Below are positions 49,541 through 58,525 of a stretch of 64,000 bases of DNA, piece by piece. The stretch is from Falsochrobactrum ovis (GTDB lineage: Bacteria; Pseudomonadota; Alphaproteobacteria; Rhizobiales; Rhizobiaceae): NCBI RefSeq assembly GCF_003259955.1, contig NZ_QLMK01000002.1, positions 351,137-415,136 of the forward strand, read 5' to 3'. How positions within the stretch are numbered: the stretch's first letter is position 1; every line of letters starts with the position of its first letter. Under the pieces are notes generated by a model, which saw nothing but the letters and a program-made list of their open reading frames with translations, did not search any database and had not been told where the DNA came from. The translations under genes were made by a program, and so were the position numbers.

Positions 49541-51964
49541 ATGACAGTTATTGAACCGAAGGCACCGGCGGGTGGTGAAGACGGGCTGTATGCCGTTTTA
49601 CCATTGCGCGATATTGTTGTTTTCCCTCATATGATTGTGCCGTTGTTTGTCGGGCGGGAAAAGTCGATCCGTGCGCTTGAAGAAGTGATGGGGGTAGACA
49701 AACAAATTTTGCTGGCAACGCAAAAGAACGCAGCCGACGATGATCCAGCAGCCGACGCGATCTATGAGATCGGTACGATTGCGAATGTGTTGCAGCTGCT
49801 TAAACTGCCCGATGGCACCGTTAAGGTGTTGGTTGAGGGGGTTGCACGCGCGGAAATCACAAAGTTTTCTGATCGGGAAGATTATCACGAGGCTTATGCA
49901 GTCACGCTTAATGAGCCTGAGGAAGACCCGGTAGAAATCGAAGCACTCGCACGTTCCGTCGTGGCGGATTTCGAAAACTACGTCAAACTGAATAAGAAAA
50001 TTTCACCGGAAGTTGTCGGTTCGGCCAGCCAGATCGACGATTATTCGAAGCTCGCCGATACGGTCGCATCTCATCTTGCGATCAAGCTTATCGAGAAGCA
50101 GGAAATGCTTTCGCTGCTCTCCGTAAGGGAGCGTCTTGAGAAAGCGCTTGCCTTTATGGAAGCGGAAATTTCGGTTCTGCAGGTCGAAAAGCGCATTCGT
50201 AGCCGCGTCAAACGTCAGATGGAAAAGACGCAGCGTGAGTATTATCTCAACGAGCAGATGAAAGCGATCCAGAAGGAGCTCGGTGACGGTGAGGACGGCC
50301 GGGATGAAGTCGCCGAAATTGAAGAGCGCATTACTAAGACAAGACTGTCCAAGGAAGCGCGTGAAAAGGCGCAAGCCGAGCTGAAAAAACTCCGTAGCAT
50401 GAGCCCCATGTCGGCCGAAGCAACGGTAGTGCGCAATTATCTGGATTGGCTGCTTTCAATTCCTTGGGGAAGGAAGTCGAAAGTCAAGCATGACTTGAAC
50501 TTTGCCGAAGGCATACTCGATGCTGAACATTTTGGCCTGGAAAAGGTCAAAGAACGCATCGTAGAATATTTGGCTGTGCAGGCGCGCTCCACGAAAATTA
50601 AAGGTCCAATCCTTTGTCTTGTTGGCCCTCCAGGAGTAGGTAAAACATCGCTGGCGCGGTCAATAGCCAAGGCGACTGGGCGTGAATATGTCCGTATGTC
50701 GCTTGGCGGCGTGCGCGACGAAGCAGAAATTCGCGGTCACCGCCGTACTTACATTGGCTCGATGCCCGGTAAGGTTATTCAGTCGATGAAAAAAGCGAAG
50801 AAATCCAATCCTCTGTTCTTGCTCGATGAGATCGACAAGATGGGGCAGGATTTCCGTGGTGATCCGTCTTCGGCTATGCTGGAGGTTCTTGATCCGGAAC
50901 AGAATTCAACCTTCATGGATCATTATCTCGAAGTTGAGTATGATCTGTCCAATGTCATGTTCGTCACGACAGCGAACACGATGAATATTCCGGGGCCATT
51001 GCTGGATCGTATGGAAATCATACGAATTGCTGGCTACACGGAAGATGAAAAGCTGGAGATTGCTAAGCGGCATTTGCTGCCGAAAGCGATTAAAGATCAT
51101 GCGTTGCAGCCGAAGGAGTTCTCGGTTACCGAGGAAGCGTTGCGCAATGTTATCCGCCTTTATACGCGGGAAGCAGGTGTACGTAATCTCGAACGCGAGC
51201 TTATGACGTTGGCACGTAAGGCGGTAACAGAGATCCTCAAGTCGAAGAAAAAATCAGTAAAAATCACTGAGGAAAATCTTTCCGACTATCTCGGCGTTGA
51301 ACGCTATCGGTTCGGTCAGATTGACGGCGAAGATCAAATCGGTGTTGTCACTGGACTTGCTTGGACGGAAGTTGGCGGTGAGTTGCTTACCATTGAGGGC
51401 GTCATGATGCCTGGCAAGGGTCGAATGACCGTTACGGGTAATCTTCGCGATGTGATGAAAGAGTCAATTTCAGCGGCGGCGTCTTACGTCCGTTCGCGTG
51501 CGGTTGACTTTGGTATAGAGCCGCCACTTTTCGATAAGCGTGACATTCACGTTCACGTTCCGGAGGGTGCAACGCCAAAAGACGGTCCGTCTGCTGGTAT
51601 TGCTATGGTGACAGCTATCGTTTCCGTGTTGACTGGTATTCCAGTGCGCAAGGATATTGCGATGACTGGCGAAGTCACTCTGCGAGGACGGGTATTGCCG
51701 ATTGGCGGCCTGAAGGAAAAACTGCTTGCGGCTCTTCGCGGCGGTATCAAGAAAGTTCTTATTCCAGCGGAAAATGCCAAGGATCTGGCTGATATTCCGG
51801 ATAATGTTAAGAACAATCTTGAAATTGTTCCGGTCTCGCGTGTTGGTCAGGTGCTTGAACATGCTCTTGTTCGACAGCCTGAGCCGATCGAGTGGACGGA
51901 GCCCGCTACACCTGTCGCAGCTACCTCTGCTGAAGATGAAGCAGGCATCACGACTGCGCACTAA
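49541..51964 (+). CDS. lon: Lon, ATP-dependent protease La
   Basis: Cytoplasmic hexameric protease that removes misfolded and short-lived regulatory proteins (in alphaproteobacteria also cell-cycle factors). The product of about 807 residues has the LON substrate domain ([23 protein letters not shown]), a coiled coil, the AAA+ domain with Walker [16 protein letters not shown] and Walker [12 protein letters not shown], and the protease domain with Ser684 in DGPSAGIAM and the Lys in [16 protein letters not shown] 49541 was chosen, with AAGGA seven bases upstream; GTG 49526 would include that site in the coding region. Confidence 0.97.
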   Translation: MTVIEPKAPAGGEDGLYAVLPLRDIVVFPHMIVPLFVGREKSIRALEEVMGVDKQILLATQKNAADDDPAADAIYEIGTIANVLQLLKLPDGTVKVLVEGVARAEITKFSDREDYHEAYAVTLNEPEEDPVEIEALARSVVADFENYVKLNKKISPEVVGSASQIDDYSKLADTVASHLAIKLIEKQEMLSLLSVRERLEKALAFMEAEISVLQVEKRIRSRVKRQMEKTQREYYLNEQMKAIQKELGDGEDGRDEVAEIEERITKTRLSKEAREKAQAELKKLRSMSPMSAEATVVRNYLDWLLSIPWGRKSKVKHDLNFAEGILDAEHFGLEKVKERIVEYLAVQARSTKIKGPILCLVGPPGVGKTSLARSIAKATGREYVRMSLGGVRDEAEIRGHRRTYIGSMPGKVIQSMKKAKKSNPLFLLDEIDKMGQDFRGDPSSAMLEVLDPEQNSTFMDHYLEVEYDLSNVMFVTTANTMNIPGPLLDRMEIIRIAGYTEDEKLEIAKRHLLPKAIKDHALQPKEFSVTEEALRNVIRLYTREAGVRNLERELMTLARKAVTEILKSKKKSVKITEENLSDYLGVERYRFGQIDGEDQIGVVTGLAWTEVGGELLTIEGVMMPGKGRMTVTGNLRDVMKESISAAASYVRSRAVDFGIEPPLFDKRDIHVHVPEGATPKDGPSAGIAMVTAIVSVLTGIPVRKDIAMTGEVTLRGRVLPIGGLKEKLLAALRGGIKKVLIPAENAKDLADIPDNVKNNLEIVPVSRVGQVLEHALVRQPEPIEWTEPATPVAATSAEDEAGITTAH

Positions 51965-51991
51965 CCGCGTCTGAAGCCAAATATTGCAATA

Positions 51992-52024
51992 ATGCCGGGC
52001 CTTGTGCCCGGCATTTCTGTGTTT
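51992..52024 (+). terminator. Rho-independent terminator after lon
   Basis: ATGCCGGGC (51992-52000) pairs perfectly with GCCCGGCAT (52006-52014) around CTTGT, followed by TTCTGTGTTT. Confidence 0.88.
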
Positions 52025-52142
52025 AACCCATGTTATCCGGGCTTTTTTGCAGTTGACAGGGTTGGTTTGTCATTCGTTTTGAATAAACTCCACTCAATCC
52101 GGTCACGTTATCCGTTCCGGTCAATAAAGAAAGGAAATACCT

Positions 52143-52418
52143 ATGAACAAGAACGAATTGGTGGCCGCTGTAGCGGAAAAAGGCGGTCTAACAAAAGCTG
52201 ATGCAGGAACCGCTGTGGATGCTGTTCTCGCCGCTGTCACCAGTGCATTGCAGGCAGGTGAAGAAGTACGCCTTCCTGGTTTCGGTGTTTTCTCGGTTTC
52301 CCACCGCGCAGCCTCCACTGGCCGCAACCCATCGACCGGTGCAGAAATTGCCATTCCGGCACGCAACGTGCCGAAGTTTTCGGCTGGTAAGGGACTTAAG
52401 GATGCTGTGAACAGCTAA
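52143..52418 (+). CDS. hupB: HU-family DNA-binding protein (HupB)
   Basis: Nucleoid protein that bends DNA. The 91-residue product is full length: MNKNELVAAVAEKGGLTKADAG (dimer helices), VRLPGFGVFSVSHRAA and the DNA-intercalating arm GRNPSTGAEIAIPARNVPKFSAGKGLKDAVN, with the Pro of the arm tip in NPST. AAGAAAGGAAA precedes the ATG. Location after lon is the standard lon-hup pair, which favours HU over IHF. Confidence 0.95.
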   Translation: MNKNELVAAVAEKGGLTKADAGTAVDAVLAAVTSALQAGEEVRLPGFGVFSVSHRAASTGRNPSTGAEIAIPARNVPKFSAGKGLKDAVNS

Positions 52419-52439
52419 TTCCCTACAGCGCAATTAAAG

Positions 52440-52463
52440 AAGCCCGGTCTAGCCGGGCTTTTT
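52440..52463. terminator. Bidirectional terminator between hupB and uvrA
   Basis: AAGCCCGG (52440-52447), TCTAG, CCGGGCTT (52453-52460), then TTTT on + and a short A-run before it for the - strand. It serves the convergent genes hupB and uvrA, whose stop codons are about 50 bases apart. Confidence 0.88.
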
Positions 52464-52466
52464 GTA

Positions 52467-55394
52467 TTATTCGGCGGCCTCTGGCTTGCTTCGACTCGGA
52501 CGGCGCTCCAGCAGCTCTTTCAGGAATTGCCCAGTATAAGAACGTGGCTCCTTGATAATATCTTCGGGCCGTCCAACCGCGACTATTTCCCCGCCTCCGT
52601 CGCCTCCTTCCGGGCCAAGGTCGATCACCCAATCGGCGGTTTTAATAACTTCAAGATTGTGCTCAATGACCGCCACCGTATTGCCCTGATTGACCAATTC
52701 GTGAAGGACCTCAAGCAATTTGGCCACGTCGTGGAAATGTAGTCCGGTGGTTGGTTCATCGAGTATATAAAGCGTTCGCCCGGTAGCGCGTCGCGAAAGT
52801 TCTTTCGCTAATTTGACCCGCTGTGCTTCGCCACCTGACAAGGTGGTTGCCTGTTGCCCAACCTTAATATAGCCCAGTCCAACTTTGGCGAGTGTTTCCA
52901 GCTTATCTCTGACGGCCGGAACTGCGGAGAAGAATTCGGCACCTTCTTCGACAGTCATATCAAGCACGTCTGCAATCGACTTTCCTTTGAACAGCACTTC
53001 CAGCGTTTCGCGATTATAGCGCTTTCCGTGACAAACATCGCAGGTCACATAAACATCCGGGAGGAAGTGCATTTCAATTTTGATGACGCCATCCCCCTGA
53101 CAGGCTTCGCAGCGGCCGCCTTTTACGTTGAAGGAAAAACGACCGGCCTGATAGCCGCGTGCTTTTGCTTCGGGTAGACCAGCAAACCATTCACGAATCG
53201 GGGTGAACGCCCCAGTATAGGTCGCGGGGTTAGAGCGTGGTGTGCGTCCGATGGGCGACTGATCTATATCAATTACCTTATCGAGAAATTCGAGCCCTTC
53301 AATCCGGTCATGTTCTGCCGGATGCTCACGAGAACCCATGATACGACGGGAGGCCGCTTTATAGAGAGTTTCGATCAAAAAGGTCGATTTTCCGCCACCA
53401 GAAACGCCGGTTACGGCAGTAAAGGTACCCAACGGTATGTCGGCGGAAACATTTTTAAGATTGTTACCGTGCGCATTCACCACACGGATTCGCTTTTCGT
53501 CTGAGATTTCACGTCTTTGAGCGGGTACTGGAACTTCGAGTGCGCCAGAGAGATAGCGACCGGTTATCGAGTCGGCATTGGTCATAATATCTTCTGGGCT
53601 GCCTTGGGCGACGATTTTCCCACCGTGAATTCCCGCCGCAGGACCAATGTCTATAACGTAATCTGCGGTCAATATCGCATCCTCATCGTGCTCGACAACA
53701 ATGACGGTGTTGCCGAGATCCCTGAGATGTCGCAACGTATCTAGCAAGCGTGCATTGTCGCGTTGGTGCAACCCAATGCTTGGCTCGTCCAGCACATAAA
53801 GAACCCCTGTAAGGCCCGAACCGATTTGGGATGCTAGGCGAATTCGTTGACTTTCACCGCCAGATAGCGATCCCGAATTGCGAGAGAGGGAGAGATATTC
53901 AAGACCTACATCATTGAGAAATTGTAAGCGCTCACGGATTTCTTTAAGAATCCTCGCAGCAATTTCTTGCTGTTTCTGATTGAAGCTGTGGTCGATTTCC
54001 CTAAACCATTTGTCGGCATTTTTGATAGACATTTCGGTGATTTCACCAATATGCTTCATGCCAACTTTGACTGCCAGAGCTTCCGGTTTCAAACGGTAGC
54101 CGTTACAAGCAGGGCAGGGCGAGGATGACATATATCGCTCAATCTCTTCACGCGACCAGGCAGAATCTGTTTCCTTCCATCGGCGCTCCAGATTGGGAAT
54201 CACCCCTTCAAATGTCTTGGTGGTTTTATATGAGCGCAATCCATCATCGTAGTTAAAGACAATTTCTTTGCCCTTGGTCCCGTAAAGAATCGCTTGTTGA
54301 GCGTCAGCAGATAGCTCAGACCAACGGTTGGAAATTTTGAAACCGTAAGCATTCCCCACAGCTTCAAGCGTTTGATTGTAATAGGGGGAAGAAGAGCGCG
54401 ACCAAGGTGCGATCGCGCCTTCCTTCAGAATAGCATTTCCATCAGGAACCACGAGACTGGGATCGATTGCCTGTTGAGCACCCAAGCCATCGCAGGTTGG
54501 GCAAGCGCCAAAAGGATTATTGAAAGAAAAAAGACGAGGTTCAATTTCCGAAATCGTAAAACCGGAAACCGGACAAGCGAATTTTTCAGAGAATAAAAGC
54601 CGTTCGTGCGTTTCGTTTGCCGATTTATTTGCAGAGCCACCCTCGGCTGTTTCTTCCAGGGGAAGGGGCTTGTCGGCAAATTCGGCTACGGCAAGACCAT
54701 CGGAAAGTCTGAGGCTGGTTTCCAAACTATCAGCCAGGCGGGTTGCAAGATCGGGTCTTACAACAATTCGATCAACCACGACGTCTATATCGTGATTGTA
54801 CTTCTTGTCGAGGGGAGGAACATCGGCAATTTCATAGAAAGTTCCGTCGACTTTTACGCGCTGGAACCCTTTTTTCTGTAGTTCGGCCAGTTCTTTTTTA
54901 TATTCGCCCTTACGCCCTCTTACGATCGGTGCCAAAATATATAGGCGGGTGCCTTCGTCCAACGCCATGATGCGGTCAACCATTTGGCTGACGGTTTGGC
55001 TTTCAATGGGTAACCCGGTGGCCGGAGAATAAGGAATACCGACGCGTGCAAACAATAGCCGTAGATAGTCATATATTTCAGTAACTGTTCCGACCGTTGA
55101 ACGTGGATTGCGACTGGTTGTTTTCTGCTCAATGGAGATTGCAGGGGAAAGGCCGTCAATTTGGTCTACATCCGGCTTCTGCATCATTTCGAGAAATTGC
55201 CGCGCATAGGCGGACAGGCTTTCAACATAGCGTCTTTGGCCTTCGGCATAAATTGTATCAAAGGCAAGCGAGGACTTGCCGGATCCGGAAAGTCCCGTCA
55301 TGACGACCAGCTTATCGCGTGGCAGATCCAAATCCACATTCTTGAGGTTGTGTTCGCGCGCGCCACGTATTGAAATGAATTTCTGATCGCTCAT
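52467..55394 (-). CDS. uvrA: UvrA, excinuclease ABC subunit A
   Basis: Damage-recognition ATPase of nucleotide excision repair. The 975-residue product has two ABC ATPase halves: Walker [20 protein letters not shown] with signature [16 protein letters not shown], and Walker [17 protein letters not shown] with signature [15 protein letters not shown]. Zinc-finger Cys pairs are seen at CPVSGF...[16 protein letters not shown] and [14 protein letters not shown]...[10 protein letters not shown] short insertion ([19 protein letters not shown]) between domains looks like a linker. The gene has an alphaproteobacterial LexA box 120 bases upstream of its start. Confidence 0.97.
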   Translation of the reverse strand: MSDQKFISIRGAREHNLKNVDLDLPRDKLVVMTGLSGSGKSSLAFDTIYAEGQRRYVESLSAYARQFLEMMQKPDVDQIDGLSPAISIEQKTTSRNPRSTVGTVTEIYDYLRLLFARVGIPYSPATGLPIESQTVSQMVDRIMALDEGTRLYILAPIVRGRKGEYKKELAELQKKGFQRVKVDGTFYEIADVPPLDKKYNHDIDVVVDRIVVRPDLATRLADSLETSLRLSDGLAVAEFADKPLPLEETAEGGSANKSANETHERLLFSEKFACPVSGFTISEIEPRLFSFNNPFGACPTCDGLGAQQAIDPSLVVPDGNAILKEGAIAPWSRSSSPYYNQTLEAVGNAYGFKISNRWSELSADAQQAILYGTKGKEIVFNYDDGLRSYKTTKTFEGVIPNLERRWKETDSAWSREEIERYMSSSPCPACNGYRLKPEALAVKVGMKHIGEITEMSIKNADKWFREIDHSFNQKQQEIAARILKEIRERLQFLNDVGLEYLSLSRNSGSLSGGESQRIRLASQIGSGLTGVLYVLDEPSIGLHQRDNARLLDTLRHLRDLGNTVIVVEHDEDAILTADYVIDIGPAAGIHGGKIVAQGSPEDIMTNADSITGRYLSGALEVPVPAQRREISDEKRIRVVNAHGNNLKNVSADIPLGTFTAVTGVSGGGKSTFLIETLYKAASRRIMGSREHPAEHDRIEGLEFLDKVIDIDQSPIGRTPRSNPATYTGAFTPIREWFAGLPEAKARGYQAGRFSFNVKGGRCEACQGDGVIKIEMHFLPDVYVTCDVCHGKRYNRETLEVLFKGKSIADVLDMTVEEGAEFFSAVPAVRDKLETLAKVGLGYIKVGQQATTLSGGEAQRVKLAKELSRRATGRTLYILDEPTTGLHFHDVAKLLEVLHELVNQGNTVAVIEHNLEVIKTADWVIDLGPEGGDGGGEIVAVGRPEDIIKEPRSYTGQFLKELLERRPSRSKPEAAE

Positions 55395-55513
55395 TTCGAG
55401 TCCTGTTTCGTCATCTTGTGAAAATGCGGTCGGCTAAACGACACCGCGTTTCATAATATGGGGCAAAACCTTCCAGAAAGAAGGCAGACTATTGTCCGAT
55501 TGAATTAGCATCA

Positions 55514-55528
55514 GAACAAATATCGAAC
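55514..55528. promoter_or_regulatory. LexA (SOS) box upstream of uvrA
   Basis: On the - strand GTTC, seven bases, GTTC (seen on + as GAAC at 55514-55517 and GAAC at 55525-55528). It lies 120 bases upstream of the uvrA start and matches the exact form of the lexA box at 12759. Confidence 0.8.
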
Positions 55529-55980
55529 AAGTTGAATTCTGATACGCGATACGAAATGTGAACACAAGGCCGTTGACTGAAAGTATGGATGAGGGCAAAC
55601 TATCTCTATCCACTAGGTTGGGAGAGATAAGCCATTTGGGAAGGCTATATCGACAAGAGGTCCTGATCGAAGTGGATAAGTAGAGGAGGAAGAGGAGCAT
55701 GAGTCCACCTGACTACTTTGGCTATCTTTCAACTTGTTGAAAGCACAATCGCTTGGATTATGACGAGTTCTGGCAAGAATTTGGCATAATTGACTGAAAT
55801 AGGCGATTGCAGAAAATCCAAAATTATCACGGCTCTGTCGAGGTTGTGTCCTTGGCATTCCGTCCTATTTTATCGGCGAAGAATTGTCGATATAAGAGCT
55901 AAGCTCAAACCCAGCCCTGCGCGCCTAATATACAGTGAGCGGCAGGGCTTCTCCTTGTCTAACCTGGGAGTCTGTTCTGT

Positions 55981-56088
55981 GTGGGGAAATTATTGGAAGA
56001 GAAAACTATCGCGGGAAATCTATCGTTGAAGTGGTCTATCGGTGGAGAAATCTATCCTTAGAGAAATCTTTCGAGGAAAAACTACCCC
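55981..56088. repeat. Degenerate 14-16 bp tandem repeat, six to seven units
   Basis: Units approximate GTGGAGAAATCTATCG. Their CTATC-like ends fall at 56010, 56024, 56040, 56056, 56072 (CTTTC) and 56086 (CTACC), so the spacing is 14, 16, 16, 16 and 14 bases. Copies diverge clearly, and no protein frame explains the period, because 16 is not a multiple of three. Confidence 0.65.
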
Positions 56089-56320
56089 CATTCGAAGAAA
56101 ATGTCGTGTTTGTGAGGATTCCGTTTGCAATTCGAACAAAACGGAAACATAACTTCTGTGGACATTAAGAAAAGTCCGGCACCTTCATGAGCGCAGGTGA
56201 AGCGGTTGCGTTAAGGTAGTATTGAATTTCGATGCAAGGCTACGGCCTCGTATTTGGTAAGGCGCGCGGTGCGGAAATATAATTTTCGCGGGCGTGCTAC
56301 GATAGATCCGGAGTGAGTTT

Positions 56321-56815
56321 ATGGCTGGTAGCGTCAATAAGGTAATTTTGGTTGGTAACCTCGGAGCAGATCCGGAGATCCGGCGGTTAAATTCCGGCGA
56401 TCAGGTTGCCAATCTGCGCATTGCGACGTCTGAAAGTTGGAGAGATCGCCAAACCGGTGAGCGTAGAGAACGCACCGAGTGGCATAGTGTGGTCATTTTC
56501 AACGAAAATCTCGCAAAAGTGGCGGAGCAATATCTTAGAAAAGGTTCCAAAGTATATATTGAAGGCGCCTTGCAAACTCGCAAATGGCAAGATCAAAACG
56601 GCAATGACCGTTATACGACAGAGATAGTATTGCAGAAGTTTCGTGGCGAGTTGCATATGTTGGATAGCCGCGGCGAGGGTGGCGATCAGGGGCGTTCATA
56701 TGGAGGCGGCCGGGGGCAGGTTCAAGATCAGTCAGGTGGCGATTTTGGTTCTTCCGGTCCATCCTCTGGTGGCGGCGGCTATTCTCGGGATTTAGACGAC
56801 GAAATTCCATTTTGA
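56321..56815 (+). CDS. ssb: Ssb, single-stranded DNA-binding protein
   Basis: Coats single-stranded DNA in replication, repair and recombination. The 164-residue product has the OB fold at residues 1-112 ([63 protein letters not shown]), a Gly/Gln/Ser-rich linker and the acidic protein-interaction tip DLDDEIPF. Divergence from uvrA is a common arrangement. The upstream gap is unusually long (926 bases); a terminator follows at 56844. Confidence 0.97.
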   Translation: MAGSVNKVILVGNLGADPEIRRLNSGDQVANLRIATSESWRDRQTGERRERTEWHSVVIFNENLAKVAEQYLRKGSKVYIEGALQTRKWQDQNGNDRYTTEIVLQKFRGELHMLDSRGEGGDQGRSYGGGRGQVQDQSGGDFGSSGPSSGGGGYSRDLDDEIPF

Positions 56816-56843
56816 TCGCAAATCTATTCGCTAAGAATAATTC

Positions 56844-56875
56844 AACGGGCATCTTCAAAAGGTGCCCGTTTCTTT
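56844..56875 (+). terminator. Rho-independent terminator after ssb
   Basis: AACGGGCA (56844-56851) pairs with TGCCCGTT (56863-56870); the inner TCTT/AAGG adds four more pairs (one G-U), leaving a three-base loop. TTCTTTT follows. Confidence 0.85.
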
Positions 56876-57071
56876 TGGTGATATTTCAGCCATTGGCTGA
56901 ATTGTTTGGTCGTTTTAGGCCGTCCATCCCCCGTGTCGTGCCTTTCAGTGTCGATAATATCGGCATATGATCGGTGGCCTTGTCAGTGCCTGCAACTCTG
57001 GTTAAGCAGTGACTAAATTTGGTTAATCCGATTGAATAGCTATCTATGATCGGCCGGGAGCACTGAAAATC

Positions 57072-57656
57072 ATGCAGAGGACTGCTAACCGCCAGGGATG
57101 CTTTGTTGCTGTTGTGGGGCCGAGCGGAGCTGGCAAGGATACGGTTCTCAATGCAGCCCGCGAAGTTTTAAACGCTGAACCTCGCTATTATTTCACGAGA
57201 CGGTTTATCACTCGGCCAAATGATGATGGAAACGAAGATCATATCAGTCTCGACGCTGAGACTTTCACCCAATTGGCGAATAAAGGGCAATTTGCGCTTC
57301 ACTGGCGAGCGCATGGACATTGTTACGGTTTGCCTTTGGAAGTGGACCAGCGGATCGGTGCGGGAGGGGTGGTAATCGGAAACATATCTCGGCGAGTTTT
57401 AGAACAAGCGCGTGAACGTTATTCCTCCTTCCATGTGCTGGTGATCACGGCAAAACCTGATGTTTTGGCAGAAAGGCTTGCTTTGCGCCGCCGCGAAAGC
57501 CGCACGCAAATTGAAATGCGGCTGGCGCGGGAGGTTCCAATTGATTCGCGTCTTGGCAATGTGGTTACGATTGATAATTCTGGCGACATTCAGCACGCCA
57601 AAGACGAATTTATCGCCCAGCTAAAGCGCATTGGGAACACATATTTAGCTGCTTGA
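57072..57656 (+). CDS. phnN: PhnN, ribose 1,5-bisphosphate phosphokinase
   Basis: Makes PRPP from ribose 1,5-bisphosphate, a step of the C-P lyase phosphonate route. The 194-residue product is a guanylate-kinase-like P-loop protein: GPSGAGKDTVLNAA (residues 16-29), RYYFTRRFITRPND, HISLDAETF, ALHWRAHGHCYGLP and RLALRRRESRTQIEMRL (lid). It differs from Gmk by the HWRAHGHCYG segment and lack of the usual Gmk ends. No other phn gene is nearby. Its end overlaps the convergent marC-like gene by 12 bases. Confidence 0.88.
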   Translation: MQRTANRQGCFVAVVGPSGAGKDTVLNAAREVLNAEPRYYFTRRFITRPNDDGNEDHISLDAETFTQLANKGQFALHWRAHGHCYGLPLEVDQRIGAGGVVIGNISRRVLEQARERYSSFHVLVITAKPDVLAERLALRRRESRTQIEMRLAREVPIDSRLGNVVTIDNSGDIQHAKDEFIAQLKRIGNTYLAA

Positions 57657-58277
57657 GGTTAAAGCCTTGATGCCGTCGGCAACAAATTGCACCGCTAAAG
57701 CCGCAAGCAGGACGCCCAGTAAGCGGGTTAGGATTGAACGGCCTGTTTCACCCAGAAACCGGTCGACCCTATCGGCAAGCAGCAATACCACATAGGTAAT
57801 AAGCAGGCAGATCGCTAACACGCCGACAAGCAGCAAGCGCCCGCCAAAGTTACCAAACGTATCTGAGGTCAAAACAATCGCCGAAATTGCTCCTGGACCG
57901 GCAATCAATGGAATGGCTAAAGGAAAAGCAGCTATATTGCGTATATGATCGCGGGTGATGGCGACTTCGGCGCTTTTTTCTTTCCGCTCGGTGCGTCTTT
58001 CGAAAATCATTTCGAATGCTATCCAAAAAAGCAGCAAACCACCGGCAACCCGGAAAGCTCCGATCGTAATGCCAAACATTCCCAGAATTTCAACGCCTGC
58101 AATTGCAAAAAGCGTCATAACGCAAAAGCCTATCACAGACGCACGCAGTGCGACCTGAGCGCGAGCATGGCGGTCCATACCCGGTGTGAGAGCGAGGAAG
58201 AGCGGTGCCAATCCCGGAGGATCAATCGTAACAAGCAAGGTTACGAAGGCGCTGAATATGGCATCATAAAATCCCAT
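57645..58277 (-). CDS. MarC family integral membrane protein
   Basis: Six-helix inner-membrane protein of unknown function (family first tied to multiple antibiotic resistance in E. coli, a link later withdrawn). The 210-residue product has family segments FVTLLVTIDPPGLAPLFLALTPGMD, FRVAGGLLLFWIAFEMIF, AAFPLAIPLIAGPGAISAIVL and a C-terminal RLLGVLLAALAVQFVADGIKAL. ATG 58277 was chosen because GGAAGGGA lies just upstream; the longer frame from 58322 would add 15 residues that include that site. It is convergent with phnN. Confidence 0.9.
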   Translation of the reverse strand: MGFYDAIFSAFVTLLVTIDPPGLAPLFLALTPGMDRHARAQVALRASVIGFCVMTLFAIAGVEILGMFGITIGAFRVAGGLLLFWIAFEMIFERRTERKEKSAEVAITRDHIRNIAAFPLAIPLIAGPGAISAIVLTSDTFGNFGGRLLLVGVLAICLLITYVVLLLADRVDRFLGETGRSILTRLLGVLLAALAVQFVADGIKALTSSS

Positions 58278-58525
58278 GAAGTCCCTTCCTTGCGGCAGTT
58301 GGGCCGTGTGATGACAATACATAGAACACGAATAATATATCGCCTATTTCGGTGCAAAGCGCTGCTTGCAGCAACAACATTGCCTGAACTTTATGTGAAT
58401 ATCTTCTAAGCATTTGGAATTAAAAAGAAATACAAGTCCGCTAAATGGCCTTGAAATTGGCAATTTGTAGCCTTTTCCTCTATAAAAGTGATATTGTCGA
58501 TTCTGTTGAGAAAGATATCTGAATA

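Larger units (their letters stand above)
55395..56320. other. 926-base uvrA-ssb intergenic region with SOS box, hairpin and tandem repeat
   Basis: The longest gene-free stretch of the window. It contains the uvrA LexA box (55514-55528), an 8-bp hairpin AGCCCTGC/GCAGGGCT (55913-55920 with 55942-55949) and a degenerate tandem repeat (55981-56088). Open frames of 77-88 codons exist on both strands but have no ribosome site or recognisable family. The ssb promoter must lie near the right end. Confidence 0.7.

Noticed and set aside
55434-55700. 88-codon frame on - upstream of uvrA
   Set aside because: It covers the LexA box region, lacks a ribosome site and resembles no family.
56134-56148. Possible second SOS box before ssb (GAAC-N7-AAAC)
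   Set aside because: One half-site has a mismatch and it lies 170 bases from the ssb start; weaker than the two exact boxes.
55935-56168. 77-codon frame across the tandem repeat before ssb
   Set aside because: The repeat period (14-16) is out of step with codons, and no start signal is seen.
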